From Thozetella sp. PMI_491 (Eukaryota > Ascomycota > Sordariomycetes > Chaetosphaeriales > Chaetosphaeriaceae): a stretch of DNA of 64,000 nucleotides. The position numbers and the translations under genes were made by a program. The stretch spans positions 442,323 through 506,322 of the forward strand of contig MU270040.1 in NCBI GenBank assembly GCA_021432635.1, given 5' to 3'. Below are positions 47,101 to 58,323 of this stretch, piece by piece. The notes under the pieces were generated by a model that was not told the origin of the DNA, made no database searches, and was given only the letters and a program-made list of their open reading frames with translations. Numbering within the stretch: position 1 is the stretch's first letter; every line of letters begins with the position of its first letter.

Positions 47101-48813
47101 ATGCGACAGGACAACAGCGCAACGGCGTGCTTGCAGCCACGAGGCATTTCCGGTTGCATGATTTCCTGGGACGCGTCGGCCGGTCGGGTGGCCGGTGGCC
47201 GGTGTCCGTTGAGTGCGGTCTAGTCTATTACATATTAGACGGAGCTCTCGCTGGCCCCCGGTGAGCTCGCGTGAGCTAGACCCAGACACCGGCGAACTTT
47301 GCTCGGCCGCCTCCAGAGCTTAACATACGAACCTTGTCCCCTACGAGCATCGCACTTTGATGACCGGGACTAGGGCAGAGCCGCACAAGGAATAACAGAA
47401 AAGAGCGAAATTAAGTAGCCTGGTATACGACGACCGTTGGTGCGGACCGCCCACCTCTGGCTCAGCCCAGACATAATTACCTATCTCTGCTCTTGCACAC
47501 ACAAACATACGCACGCACGCACGCAAACACAAACACGCCGGACGCCAGACGCTCATCCGGTCGGACAGAAGGGCCGGCAGCTGAAAGCCGATCCATCGTG
47601 CCATCCCGCAAGGCTCAGAACCAACCACAGTCAACCCGACCCCCGAAAAAATCGTACTTGTGGGCGGGCACACCCATCGCCCCCATCGCACAGATTTCCC
47701 CTCGTGGTCGACTAGGGGCCATCAAACACACTCCACACCTCCCTCCCCGCACTTGTTCTCCAAAAGAAGTCCCTGTTGGTGTCGTCTCCAGTCAAGCTTC
47801 TCGAGGCGACCAAACCAATTGACCCCGGCCGCGTCTGGCAAGCTACCCCACGATCCCCCCCATTGTCCTAGCATCGTGCGTGGGATTGGAGCCCGGTTCT
47901 CGGCAAAACTTCCAGGTTCGGTCGACGCCGGAGAGCATTGAGTCGGGCACTCTTTTTTTTTTCTTACTTCCTCAGGTCCGAGACATCTCCGTAGCGCCCA
48001 GCATCGATCGCAGAGCCGGCCAGGCCCGCCCGAACATTGCCAAGCCGCGACGCCCAGGGCAGGATGGCCGCGCGGGCAGATGGCTCTACGGCGGCAGGCT
48101 GGGAGCCAAGTTGCGCGCCGTTGAATCCTGCTTCCGGGACCCCCTTCCTACCAGGCGCTGCACCTGACAGGCTGGACTTGGTAAGTGACGTGAAAACAAA
48201 ATACCCGTCAGCTGCTTCTTTTTAGCGGCAACAGGGGGAGGTCCGTTGCTGCCGATCACCCCTCTCCCCTCGCGCCGTCCCTCACGACAGACCCAATCGC
48301 AATACTACATTGCCAGCACCTCCTCCAGTCCACACCCCGGATTCTGATTTTGTCATATTCTCCCCCCCTCCCGGGTCCCCTGGTCATCGGTGCTTCTTTT
48401 TTTCCCTTCTTTCTTTGTTGCCGTCTCCTCTCTGGCATCGTCGTTCCCCGTGCTACGAGGCCAACGCATCTTGCCCGTGGTCCCCTATAACACCACTGAC
48501 GTGTTTACATCGATCAGCCATCAACCGCAGTAACCCAGTATGATCCCCCGCTTCCAATCACTGCAGATCTCAACCCATCCCAAATCCCTGCACCTGGCCC
48601 AAAGTTGGAGAAACCAAGTGAACGCAGTTTTGGACTTTCCCATCCCCCTTTTGCCGGCTCTGTGTACCCTATGCGTGCCTTTCTCTGTTGCTTCCCAGTT
48701 TTGTCAAAAGCGAATCGACTAACACGGTTCCCCCCTGTGCCAAGGCCAACTGCCGAACTAGCACCACGACCAGTGAGCCTTCGCTCTCGAGCCCGGACAG
48801 TAGCTCGCCCAGG
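44161..48813. other. Long gene-poor region ending in the promoter of the ACS transporter
   Basis: About 4.65 kb with no protein that I recognise, and no two overlapping frames that look like exons of one gene. GC content is high from about 45 to 47.3 kb, which makes long random frames. A short CGCA/ACGC microsatellite lies near 47505-47525. From about 47.9 kb the sequence becomes pyrimidine-rich, as in fungal core promoters and 5' leaders. Confidence 0.4.
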
Positions 48814-50708
48814 ATGAGCGACAACGAAAAGAGGATGAGCGACAACGAGAAAGCGCCCAGTAGCGATGACGTGCATCGTGAACAGGGTAGCGCAGCGCTC
48901 GAGTCGGGACCCGTCCACCTGCACGGTCTTCCCCCAGACCCGGACGCGCACTTGAGCGAAGCGGAGAAGGCCGAGATTGTAAGTTGAAACCGTGCGGAGT
49001 GATGTGCTCAGGGGCGCATCTAAAATAAAAAGCTTCTACGTCGCACAGCCGATGCTAACTTTGGACTTTCTCTTCTGATAGGACCGCAAACTCATCCGTC
49101 GCCTCGATTTCACCCTGATTCCATGGGTATGGACAGCAACCTGTCTGCCGTCGCGCTGCTCTGGCACTGACCCGGTCTCTCTCTATAGCTCTGCCTCCTA
49201 TATCTTCTGGCGTTCCTCGACCGAACCAACATTGGCAATGCCAAAGTGGCTGGCCTGGCGACGTATCTGGGCCTGAGCGTCCCCAGCTATAACGCGACCC
49301 TGACCATCTTCTTCGTGTCGTACGCCGTCTTTGAGCCCATCACCAACATCCTGCTCAAACAGCTCCGCCCCAGTATCTTCATCCCAATCATCATGTAAGC
49401 CACTCATCCGCTATTGCCATAAGTAGCATCTGCAGAGGTTGGGCTGACCACCATCACAGGGTGCTGTGGGGTGCCTGCATGCTGGGCATGGGCTTTGTCA
49501 ACAACTGGTCAGGCCTGATGGCTGCGCGATGGTTCCTCGGACTTACGGAGGCCGGACTGTTTCCGGGAGTCAACGTGCGTGCCATTCGCTACGATGCGTT
49601 CGGGTTGTGCCGCTATGCTAACAGTGTCTAGTACTATCTGTCCTGCTGGTACAAGCGCAGTGAATTCGGTATCCGTGCTGTGAGTTTCGTCGCGCTTATG
49701 CGGGCATGTTTCGACGGATCACACCCAGACTAACAGTTTACCCAGGCCATTTTCTTCTCCGCAGCTGCTTTGTCCGGTTCCTTCGGCGGTTTGCTCGCTG
49801 CTGCAATCGAAAACATGGATGGCCTCGGTGGACGACCCGGCTGGGCATGGATCTTTATCATCGAAGGCCTTCTCACCATTGTGATCGGGGGAGTGTCGTT
49901 CTGGATGGTGCATGACTTCCCCGACGAGGCCAAGTTTCTTTCCGAGGAAGACCGAGCGCGCGTGGTTCGCCGGCTCAAGCTCGACCAGCAGGCATCGGCT
50001 GACCACGAGACGTTCAAGTCCACCTTCTTCTGGGAAGCGGTCAAGGACTGGAAGATGTACATGGGAATGATCATCTACATGGGATGCGACATGCCGCTCT
50101 ATGCCTTCTCGCTCTTCCTGCCGACCATCGTCAGTAATCTCGGATGGGGCAACACGGTCGTTCGCGCGCAGCTCATGTCCGTCCCTCCGTATGCAGCCGC
50201 CACCATCTTGACCGTCGCCATCGGCTTCATCGCCGACCGCACGCGTTCCCGCGGTCTCTGCAACATCTGTGTCTCGCTCCTGGGCGTCATCGGCTTCTCC
50301 ATGCTGCTCGGCAGCGACCGTCCGGGTGTGCAGTACGCCGGCACCTTCCTCGGTGCGCTTGGCATCTACCCGTGCATCGCTAATACGATCACCTGGATGG
50401 CTAATAACATCGAGGGCGTCTACAAGCGGGGCGTGGTGCTGGGTTTCGTCATCGGTTGGGGCAACCTCAACGGAGTTGTCAGCAGCAATATCTACTTCGC
50501 CGGACCTCGCTTCCTTCAGGGCCACGGCGTCGTCATGGCCTACATGGCCGTATTCCTATTCGGCGGCTCGGTTCTCAATACCCTCCTGCTGCGCCGGGAG
50601 AACGCCCGCCGCCGCCGCGGCGATCGCGATCACTGGATCGAGGGCAAGACCGCAAGAGAGATTGAGGCCCTTGGAGACAAGCGGCCCGATTTCTTTTACA
50701 CGGTATAA
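48814..50708 (+). CDS. ACS-family major facilitator transporter (nicotinate/pantothenate/allantoate type)
   Basis: Plasma-membrane permease. Exons are 48814-48978, 49081-49125, 49189-49394, 49460-49574, 49632-49679 and 49746-50708 (512 residues). Motifs: the acidic N-terminus leads to DRKLIRRLDFTLIPW, then LLAFLDRTNIGNAKVAG, the canonical ACS TM1 signature, RWFLGLTEAGLFPGV with YYLSCWYKRSE, and ADRTRSRG in the central loop. The C-terminus is charged. The start region is unusual: the first 21 nt (ATGAGCGACAACGAAAAGAG plus G) are nearly repeated in tandem, so two ATGs in the same frame and context lie at 48814 and 48835. It belongs to the same superfamily branch as the 21601 transporter but is a much more typical member. 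Confidence 0.88.
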
Positions 50709-51242
50709 TATCTTCACGAGGAGTAATATCGCATGCCGGCTTTTGGTATGATTTCGGAGAGTGTCTAGTGGGAAACGGTGTGGCTTGTATATGCGCACTT
50801 CCCCGGACATAGTGTGAGCCTAAGTGGCTGCGAGGCTCTTGCTGATTTTACCGCGTTTGTCGGTATTCATCTGCTGTCGCTGGCTTGTAGATTAGAATAC
50901 TATAGGCCCATTCATAACCCTTGATACCAGAAGACAGCCCCCAAATGGGCACATGACTTCTTCGCCCTTCTTTTCCCTCATGCACTTCACGCAGGCGCTA
51001 TGGCACTGATGTCCTCATAAATAAGTATTTGGCGTATCATCTAAGCGCAGAGCATCCAAGAAGCTCGTATCTATATAAAAATACCGTAACTCTTAATCAA
51101 GTCTATCTGGCTCCCAAGGCCCTCCTATCAGCAATGCCTTCCTAACAGCAGTGGCGAAAAAAACGGACGGGAAGCACGTCTGCATTCCACTCTCCCTTCC
51201 CACGCTGCCGGTCCCGGATGTAACCCAATCCCCTCTATAATG
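50709..51242. other. Convergent intergenic spacer
   Basis: About 530 bases between two convergent genes. No supported ORF; both terminators should be here. Confidence 0.4.
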
Positions 51243-52289
51243 TCAGATTCGCACAGGGCGCGGAGGCTTCTCCGTGGCCCCGCCAGCCTTCACCAGCGAG
51301 TTCTTGGTTGGCACACTGTTTATCCAATCATCGAGATTCCGCAGTGTGCACTCGGCGATCTCAGTAAGGGCCTCTTCGGTAAAGAAAGCCTGGTGCCCGC
51401 AAACAATGACGTTGGGGAACGTAGTCAAGCGCATGAGCAAATCATCGTCGATGATGTCGCCCGAGTGGTCGTTGTAGAACAGGGCCCCCTCGCCCTCGTA
51501 CACATCTAGCGCCAGGCCACCGAGGTGCTTGCTCTTGAGGGCGGCGATGACGGCGCCAGTGTCGATGAGCGCCCCGCGCGACGTGTTAACCAGCATTGCG
51601 CCAGGCTTCATCTTGGAGAGGGTGGTCTCGTTGATGATGTGACGTGTCGAGTCCATGAGTGGGCAGTGCAGACTGACGATGTGGCACTGCGAGAGCAGGG
51701 TGTCAAGGTCGGCATACTCCCCGAACTCCTTGAACGCCTCTATCGGGAAAGGGTCGTAGGCCAAGACCTTGCAGCCAAAGCCGCGCATGATGCGGGCCAT
51801 GGCGAAGCCGATCTTGCCCACGCCGACGACTCCCACCGTCTTGCCGTAGAGGGTGCGGCCCAGCAGGCCGTCCAGGTTGAAGTTGCCCTCGCGGACGCGG
51901 TTGTAGGCCCGGTGCATCTTGCGGTTGAGGGTCTGCAGCAGGGCGACGGCGAACTCGGCGACGGCCTCGGGCGAATACGAGGGAACGTTGGCCACGAACA
52001 GGCCCAGCCGCTCAGCCTCCTTCAGGTCCACATTGTTGTAGCCCGCGCACCGGAGGAGCACGGCGCGGACGCCGCCGGCGTGGAGGCTCTGCAGCACAGC
52101 AGCATCTAGCGTATCATTCACAAAGACACACACGGCATCGGCGCCGTTGGCGAGGGCGGCGGTGTCCTTGGAGAGCGAGAAGTCGAGAAAGTTGGCCTCG
52201 ACCGGGGTGGAAGAGGGGTTGCGCTTGGCGGCGACGCCGCCGAGGTACTGCTTGTCGTAGGCTTTTGCGCTGAAGACGGCGAGCTTCAT
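51243..52289 (-). CDS. NAD-dependent D-lactate dehydrogenase (D-2-hydroxyacid dehydrogenase family)
   Basis: Cytosolic enzyme interconverting pyruvate and D-lactate (EC 1.1.1.28 type). A single exon from the ATG at 52289 encodes MKLAVFSAKAYD onward, about 348 residues. An in-frame ATG lies upstream at 52352 but adds a stretch without family match. The Rossmann motif is VGVVGVGKIGFAMARI. Catalytic residues lie in LRCAGYNNVDL (substrate-binding region), VNTSRGALIDT (Arg), DVYEGEG (Glu) and FPNVIVCGHQAFFT (His). The length, lack of introns and LdhA-like motifs resemble bacterial D-LDH, so an ancient bacterial origin is possible. It is a functional counterpart of the FAD D-lactate dehydrogenase at 26.6-28.6 kb. 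Confidence 0.92.
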   Translation of the reverse strand: MKLAVFSAKAYDKQYLGGVAAKRNPSSTPVEANFLDFSLSKDTAALANGADAVCVFVNDTLDAAVLQSLHAGGVRAVLLRCAGYNNVDLKEAERLGLFVANVPSYSPEAVAEFAVALLQTLNRKMHRAYNRVREGNFNLDGLLGRTLYGKTVGVVGVGKIGFAMARIMRGFGCKVLAYDPFPIEAFKEFGEYADLDTLLSQCHIVSLHCPLMDSTRHIINETTLSKMKPGAMLVNTSRGALIDTGAVIAALKSKHLGGLALDVYEGEGALFYNDHSGDIIDDDLLMRLTTFPNVIVCGHQAFFTEEALTEIAECTLRNLDDWINSVPTKNSLVKAGGATEKPPRPVRI

Positions 52290-53154
52290 TGTTGACGATT
52301 TGATTTTGCAGCAGCTAGTACTGCTTGCAATCTTCTGGAAGGCGATGAACAAATACTACTATCGATAATGTCTCTGGCGACGAGCAAACTCAAGGGAAGT
52401 CGCAAGGCTGTGGAGCGTGGATTTGTACTGTAGAAGCTGCCTGGTTGCCTGCCCGATTCCGCTGGGGATGTAAGCGAGCTGGCCCTGCTCGTATGACGCG
52501 GCAGCTGCCGCGCCGCTACAGACGGTACACTGGCAGGGGTTGGCAGCCCCGTGCCCAGACCGGCCCTTGCCGCTCCGGTTCGTGGCCCTTCGTCGCCGAG
52601 CCCCGACGTGCAAGACAATTCGGACCGACGTTCCTATCGCGAAGGCAAACAGGGTGCTCGTCTGCTGTTGCGATGGTGAGACGAGAGTACAGTCACCGAG
52701 ATAAGGACTGGTCGTTTGCTTCGGACACGCCATGTCTTATGCTCCTTCTCCAAACATCCCAACACGAGTGGGAGTGCAATCACGTCGCTGAGCTTGTCCT
52801 CCGAGATCCCGCCGCGCTACCAAAATCCGCCCCGCTACCCAAATCCGCTGCTGCAAATTTTGGTTGGCGCCACAATGGTGCATCCTCCCAACGAAGCGGC
52901 ATTATCTCCAGCACCCAACGCCTCTACGCTCTCCGCCTATGCTTTGGTATTCCCTGTCTAACATTTAATGCAATATCATCAGAGCACTGCAATTCATCAC
53001 TTTGAACAACTCCTTCAACCGTTATTTATTCACCACGTTTTATTCCCAACGCTACCGATGCCTAGCCATTTGGTCCACAGTCTGTCATTTCCGTCCAATC
53101 CAACACCGCTATTTTAGTAATGCATGCCTACCGAGTTCGTTCAAGGGTTAGGCC
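52290..53154. other. Intergenic region
   Basis: About 860 bases including the D-LDH promoter. Overlapping frames are present but show no domain. Near 52805-52845 a short CCGCGCTACCnAAATCCGC-type motif is repeated in tandem. Confidence 0.4.
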
Positions 53155-54405
53155 TCACTGTGGTGGAGGACCACCCCCCACGAGCCTCCTAAAGACATTG
53201 GCTAGGTCTATCGACCCGTCATCTCCCAAGATTATCTTTTTGTTTCGCCATGTCTCGCCCGCCTTCTCTGCTGCGCGCTCAAACATCACCTTCTCAAACT
53301 GCGCTATCAAGGGCGCCAGCGCGCTCTGATACGATGCGGCGCCGTCCACCTTCGCCTCCGCAGCCTGGGTAAGCATCCGCGACAGGTCCAGAGAATCCCA
53401 CATGGCGAGGTTGACGCCCTCGCCTGCCCATGGGGTCATCAGGTGCGCTGCATCGCCCACAAGCGTTACTCCGGGCTTCGAGTCCCAACTGTGGCCGACC
53501 GGAAGCATATACAGCCCTTTGATATCGAGCTTGGCGTCTAATTGCCGTGTGGCCTCCTCATCTAGCGCCATGCCCAGTAACTCTCGCAAGCCGGGGCCCC
53601 ATTGGCTATAGAACCTGTCGTCATTGAGAAGCGTCTCCTTCGCATCCGGGTATGTCTTGTTGACCCATCCATTTGTCTTCCCAAATTCAGGGTCTTCGTG
53701 CTCAAACACTATGTCCAGGTGCGCGGAATCTTGCGCACCGCGGTGGGTGACAACACCCTTCCTATTTGCAAAAGCAAACATGGTGCCTGACCCAATAAGG
53801 TCGACAAGATGTGGAGCTCTTTGGGTAATCTGGGTCGCGGTGGCGACGATGTACTGGCTGCCACTATACTTTGGCTTGACCGACGTGACCAGAGCTCGCG
53901 CCTTCGACCATGCACCGTCGGCGCCGATGACAAAGTCGAACGTGTGCTTACCATGGCTGCCGAGATCCGCAGTAATCTCAGAGTTCCCGGTAGCCAACGT
54001 CGAGCTGCTCACCGCAAGAACCTTGGAGTTCCACTTAATGAGATCGGGAGGGATGTGTCTAAGTAAGAGGCCGATGAGGGAATGGCGTGAGATCTCTGGC
54101 CGTTGATGGTTGCCGCCATGAGCCCACAAGAGCTCGCCATTTTTATCGACCACATTTGTCGCTTCGGTGCAGTCCCCAGTCAATGTAAGGAACTCGTCGA
54201 AAATACCGCATTCGCGAAGTGCCTGTAGCCCAGACTCTTCATGGAGATCGAGCACGCCCGAAGGCTGAGCAAGCTCTTCGGCGGTAGGCATGGAGCGAAG
54301 TTCGTATATTGTGGCTGCGATGCCCTTCTTATGAAGAAGGAGCCCGAGGGTAAGGCCGGATGGCCCGCCGCCTAGGATGGCAATACGTGGCTGGTAACTT
54401 GGCAT
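53155..54405 (-). CDS. FAD-dependent monooxygenase (TetX/PHBH-like aromatic hydroxylase family)
   Basis: Class A flavin monooxygenase. One exon from the ATG at 54405 encodes 416 residues; in-frame upstream ATGs lack homology. Motifs: RIAILGGGPSGLTLGLLL (GxGxxG, FAD ADP part), FVIGADGAWSKAR (DG motif) and GVTLVGDAAHLMTPWAGEGV (GD motif, FAD ribityl). It resembles TetX-like enzymes and fungal FAD monooxygenases that hydroxylate aromatic or polycyclic compounds. It ends VGGGPPPQ. The function cannot be narrowed from sequence; resistance to an exogenous compound or a secondary-metabolite step are the main options. No biosynthetic core enzyme is nearby. Confidence 0.88.
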   Translation of the reverse strand: MPSYQPRIAILGGGPSGLTLGLLLHKKGIAATIYELRSMPTAEELAQPSGVLDLHEESGLQALRECGIFDEFLTLTGDCTEATNVVDKNGELLWAHGGNHQRPEISRHSLIGLLLRHIPPDLIKWNSKVLAVSSSTLATGNSEITADLGSHGKHTFDFVIGADGAWSKARALVTSVKPKYSGSQYIVATATQITQRAPHLVDLIGSGTMFAFANRKGVVTHRGAQDSAHLDIVFEHEDPEFGKTNGWVNKTYPDAKETLLNDDRFYSQWGPGLRELLGMALDEEATRQLDAKLDIKGLYMLPVGHSWDSKPGVTLVGDAAHLMTPWAGEGVNLAMWDSLDLSRMLTQAAEAKVDGAASYQSALAPLIAQFEKVMFERAAEKAGETWRNKKIILGDDGSIDLANVFRRLVGGGPPPQ

Positions 54406-55056
54406 AGTAGTATATGGGTTAATGTGGTTATTTTGGCGCTGATTTAATTTGGTCGAATCGAAGGAGCAAACTGTGCCTGTGTGTAACGCAGCCGGAAAGT
54501 CGAGGGTGAAAAGAGTAGATGTTGTGTTCAGCCGCCGAGAAGGATTTGGGCGGTTTAAACAAGACATTATTATATACCTTTGAGGAGACGTCTCCTTTGT
54601 CAATCATCTCTAGGCTTGGCTCGGGACGTATCCAAGCCCACTCGGCAGCCGTCTACACCACTTCGCGCAGTGTAAATGGCCCGACAGAGCTCTGCCGGGG
54701 CTCATGAAAGCCCGGCCTCTAGTATCCCCCGAATAATTGTGGGGCCGGTTGTCCTATTGTTTTGGCTGCAAGCGGCTTCGGTCCCGAACACGAGCAAGAA
54801 CAGAAGCACCAGCTGGTCACAGCCGCCGTTAGCAGCTGTCGGCATTGCAGAACGGCTTTCGTTTCCACCGAGTCACAGGCTTCTTCGGCTCAGCTTTCCT
54901 AGCCCCGACTTGGTACGATAGCAAACTAAACTTGGCCTAAATTGGCAGTATTCTAGGGGGGGGGGGGGGGGGGGGGGCCCTGAATTTTTACAACTATGGC
55001 CGTGGAAATGCTGCTCCTCCCCCCAACTCCGCGGGTACATCTCCGTTGTTGTGGCT
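54406..55056. other. Intergenic region with a G homopolymer
   Basis: About 650 bases holding the monooxygenase promoter and the 3' flank of the protease-RRM gene. The only notable element is an uninterrupted G run (54956-54977), listed separately. Confidence 0.5.
54956..54977. repeat. Poly-G run of about 22 bases
   Basis: Uninterrupted G tract read directly from the sequence, between two genes. It can form a G-quadruplex and is prone to slippage; its exact length may also be a sequencing artefact. Confidence 0.85.
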
Positions 55057-58000
55057 TCACCAAACCTGATACTCGTCAAATGAAAGACCTGGAGCCACAG
55101 GTGATGTTTCATGATCCTCACTGTCAGTCTTCTTTGCCGCTGTCTGGTTGTATGTGTCGTCAGGAGGCCAACTAGGATCGCTAGGAGAGTGAATGCCGCT
55201 TTCGCTTACTGGCTTGGTGTAAGGTATGGCATCTACCTCTGGTATGCTCTGAGGGCTTGGTCTTTGTAGTTCAGTCCTGTGAAATTCCATCCCACGAAAG
55301 CTCAGTGGGTACTTCGAATACCCTAGCCGGATAGTGGCCGTGTCGGTAGGACGCAGCGGGGTGGATGCAAGTCTGTACAGCGAGATGGTAGCGCAAGTCA
55401 CGTCCACGAATCGCACGAAGCATGTTTGGCCCGATATTCTGCTGCTACGGAAGACAAGTTGCTCGTAGCCTGGTTCCCCCTCGAATTTTCTCTTTACGTC
55501 CTCCTCGGTGGCGTCGCTGGGCAGGTTACCCACCCACAATATGTTGCTAGGAGGGGGCGGTTGAGAGGGCTTGAATTTGAGGGGCGGCGTGCCATCTGAT
55601 CGCGTGCGCCAGGATTCAAAGACAGCGGATGATGTGGTGGAAGATGTTGTAGTTGATGGCGTCTTTCCTTTCGACCAAATCGACCGGGCATCTAAAGACC
55701 CAATAGATGAGTTTGTAGTTGACATGGCTGATGGAGCTGCCCTGCCGCGAAAAATCCGGTCCTTTGACTCCGGGATTGACCTTCCCATGATCTCAACAAT
55801 CACGGTGGCTTTCAGTATGGCGCTGAATTTTCCATCTAGCATAGTCTTCGATTCCACAGCCCCATGGGCATGTCCAAACCCAAGAAGCGCAGACAGATAT
55901 CCTACGTCCGCTGCAGTTTCCGGGGGGGAGAATTCCATAGTCACTAGATCTTTGGAGAATTCCAATGCCTGGGTGAGCGACAATTTAGTCGTTCCGAGCG
56001 GTAGGTGACGGATCTTGGTCATCCAGAGCTGGGAGGTGGTGGCGACCGTCGAGGCTGAATTCGAAATTTGTCGAGCATGACTCTTGGTGAGAAGGGTGGA
56101 CAGGATGGTGATTGCCAAGTTGAGACGACGGAGAATAATACCTAACTGCTCGTTATCATTGTTCTCGGGGTTCAGCGTTAAGACCAGCTGTGTGTTCCCT
56201 CCCTGCTCTTGTTTGATGGCCAGCGTGTCAAGGAACACCATCAGCTCATCTACCACGCTGATGATGTCTTTAATGTTCTCTTGTATTGTCACTGAATCGA
56301 AACTCAGCTCTCTTGAGGTGCGGATAAGATCAAACTCTAGCAAGTTTACTAGGTTGGCAGCGTTGTCGAGCGGCACATACCCGTCCTTCATCTTATTCCG
56401 TGCGGTCCGAACTAGTTTAAATGATCGCAGAAGGTTGTGGAATGACGCCGTGTAAGAGGCACCTCCTAGGATCTCCTCTTGGGCCAGAGGCGAAATCCTC
56501 ATCGCAGGGTTCACAAGTCGCGCATTCAGATTCGAGTGCTCCACTTCTTGTGGCTCATCACCCTTCAAGTCCGTTGGTGCTTTAATATTCTCCATTTGTA
56601 CGATGCCCTTGCCAGAATGTCTCTTCTCGAGCTGGGGATGCCAGGTTCCAATCACGGATCGACCGCTGGGCACATTAGGACGGGGAGATAGACCGATTCT
56701 CATTTTTGATAGAGTCGAAGATACCAGGTCGACGGTGTTGGGTAAAGTCACAGATTCGATATTTAGGTGTCGGGCGATATCTGTGAAAGTATCATGAACA
56801 GGTATCACATATGCATCGCCAGTAAAGTCAGTGGCGACAACGTGGCCCAGTAGCTCGTGCGAGTTGCTGTCAACGACCCAGGAACCTGAATCTCCGTCTT
56901 GGATGGATGCTATGAGTCGATTGAACGCTCAAGGTTAGTATCATATTGATGTAAGGGAGAACTGTTGGTTGCAAAATGAGCTGCGCATACCAGTTTCGTC
57001 ATCCAGCCGAAGCATGTAAGTGTCCACAAAGCCCCCGCCAGAGCGTAGAACGAGCTTTCCGGGTAGAGGCAATACTTGGCTGAGCTTTGGTCCTTGAGAT
57101 CCACTCAAAATCACCGCTTTTCCCTTGAGTTCTGTGACGGCTGGCTTTTGTGGTGGCATTCTCAGCTCACTTCTCTTCCCTGATGTTTTGTTCTCTCCTG
57201 GTATCATCAGGATGTTCGCTGTATGCCGATTCGTTTTATTCAGCTCAACCAGTGCCCAGTCGTAGTTCTTTTGTACAGTATATGGACTCTTATAGGGAAA
57301 TATGGTTGTGCTAGCTGCTCTAGCTGTGCTGTGAGTTAGCACATTGCCCAGCACTGCCTTGGCCTCAAACTTCCAAGCAAGTGATGTGTTTGCTGTGGCC
57401 GTGCCAACGGGAGGTGCATTGAGTGCGTCTCCTTCCGCGCTGCCCCCGTCGTCGCTGTCATCGGACTCGGAGTATTCTTCTTCGAAGACAAGGCTGTGGT
57501 CCAAGTCGGCGATTTCGTTCCCCATTGCTGGATATTGCAATTCGTCGGCAGCGTGGCCCGCTGTCATCCCAACGAGCCGGAAGTCGCCGTTTCGAAAGTT
57601 CAACTTTACTAGGCCACCGATGGTAGCAATTCTATCATCGGATTCTAGCTGCAGGCGAATCGGAGTTCCACAGAGCGTGCCCACGGGATTCCGCAACTCA
57701 TCATATACGACTTCAATCTCTCTATTCGGTTCGAAGAAGCGCAGGCGAGGAGGCTGCGGCAATATGAGGGTGTGGAGGGTGGGAGTGAGCACCTCATGAG
57801 ATGTGAGGAGATTTTGGATTCCAGGTCCTTCGAAGAATTTAGATATTCGCTTTTGTAAACTAGCAGCCACGAATATGACGAGAGTTGGTGCCGCTGTGTC
57901 GATGGTCAGACCAGCCACCATAAGACGAATTGCCATGGGCTGGTGGTGCCTGGGACTTGAGAAGGAAGTACGGCTCTTACGGCTGGCTTCAGCCACAAGA

Positions 58001-58323
58001 AGGGGTTCGATCCGCGCCAGTATGGTATTGAAATAGAGAGTTGCCAGTGGATCAATATGCACGTCGAAAGCAAAAAAGCCAGATTTCCCGAGAGGTGTCT
58101 TCGAGACCGGGCTCGGCAGGTTCTCCAGGGCTTCTCCATCGCCGGTTATCCTAGGCTTCGCATTTGGTGATGCCTCTGCTGAAGCATACCCTGAATCTGC
58201 CTGAGATGTCGCTGGGGACTGGCGCGCTTGAGGGTTAGGGGGCCAGCTCGCCGGAACTGCAATTGTCTTCGGGGGCTGGGCCGTTGACGGCAAACAAGTT
58301 GAAACTCCTACTGCGTCCATCAC
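55057..58323 (-). CDS. Trypsin-like serine protease domain fused to a Whi3-type RRM
   Basis: Two exons, 58323-56991 and 56909-55057, encode 1061 residues. No signal peptide, so probably intracellular. A disordered N-terminus rich in S, P and A leads to a chymotrypsin-fold region. GMTAGHAAD supplies the catalytic His, KNYDWALVELN the Asp, and SIQDGDSGSWVVDS, created across the intron, the nucleophile Ser. A helical, leucine-rich stretch follows (about residues 600-780), then a low-complexity Ser/Thr region. Near residue 900 lies an RRM: NILWVGNLPSDATEEDVKRK (RNP2) with GQTCFVRFVDVTCAT (RNP1). The order of these motifs matches Whi3-type RRMs. An intracellular protease joined to an RNA-binding module is unusual. 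It is divergent from the membrane protein at 58710. Confidence 0.82.

Noticed and set aside
47505-47525. Short ACGC/CGCA repeat as possible functional array
   Set aside because: Simple microsatellite of a few units, too short for further meaning. No CRISPR-like spacing anywhere in the window.
49719-50525. 268-codon minus-strand frame
   Set aside because: Antisense shadow of the ACS transporter exon 6.
51525-52109. 194-codon plus-strand frame
   Set aside because: Shadow of the D-lactate dehydrogenase gene on the opposite strand, caused by high GC at third positions.
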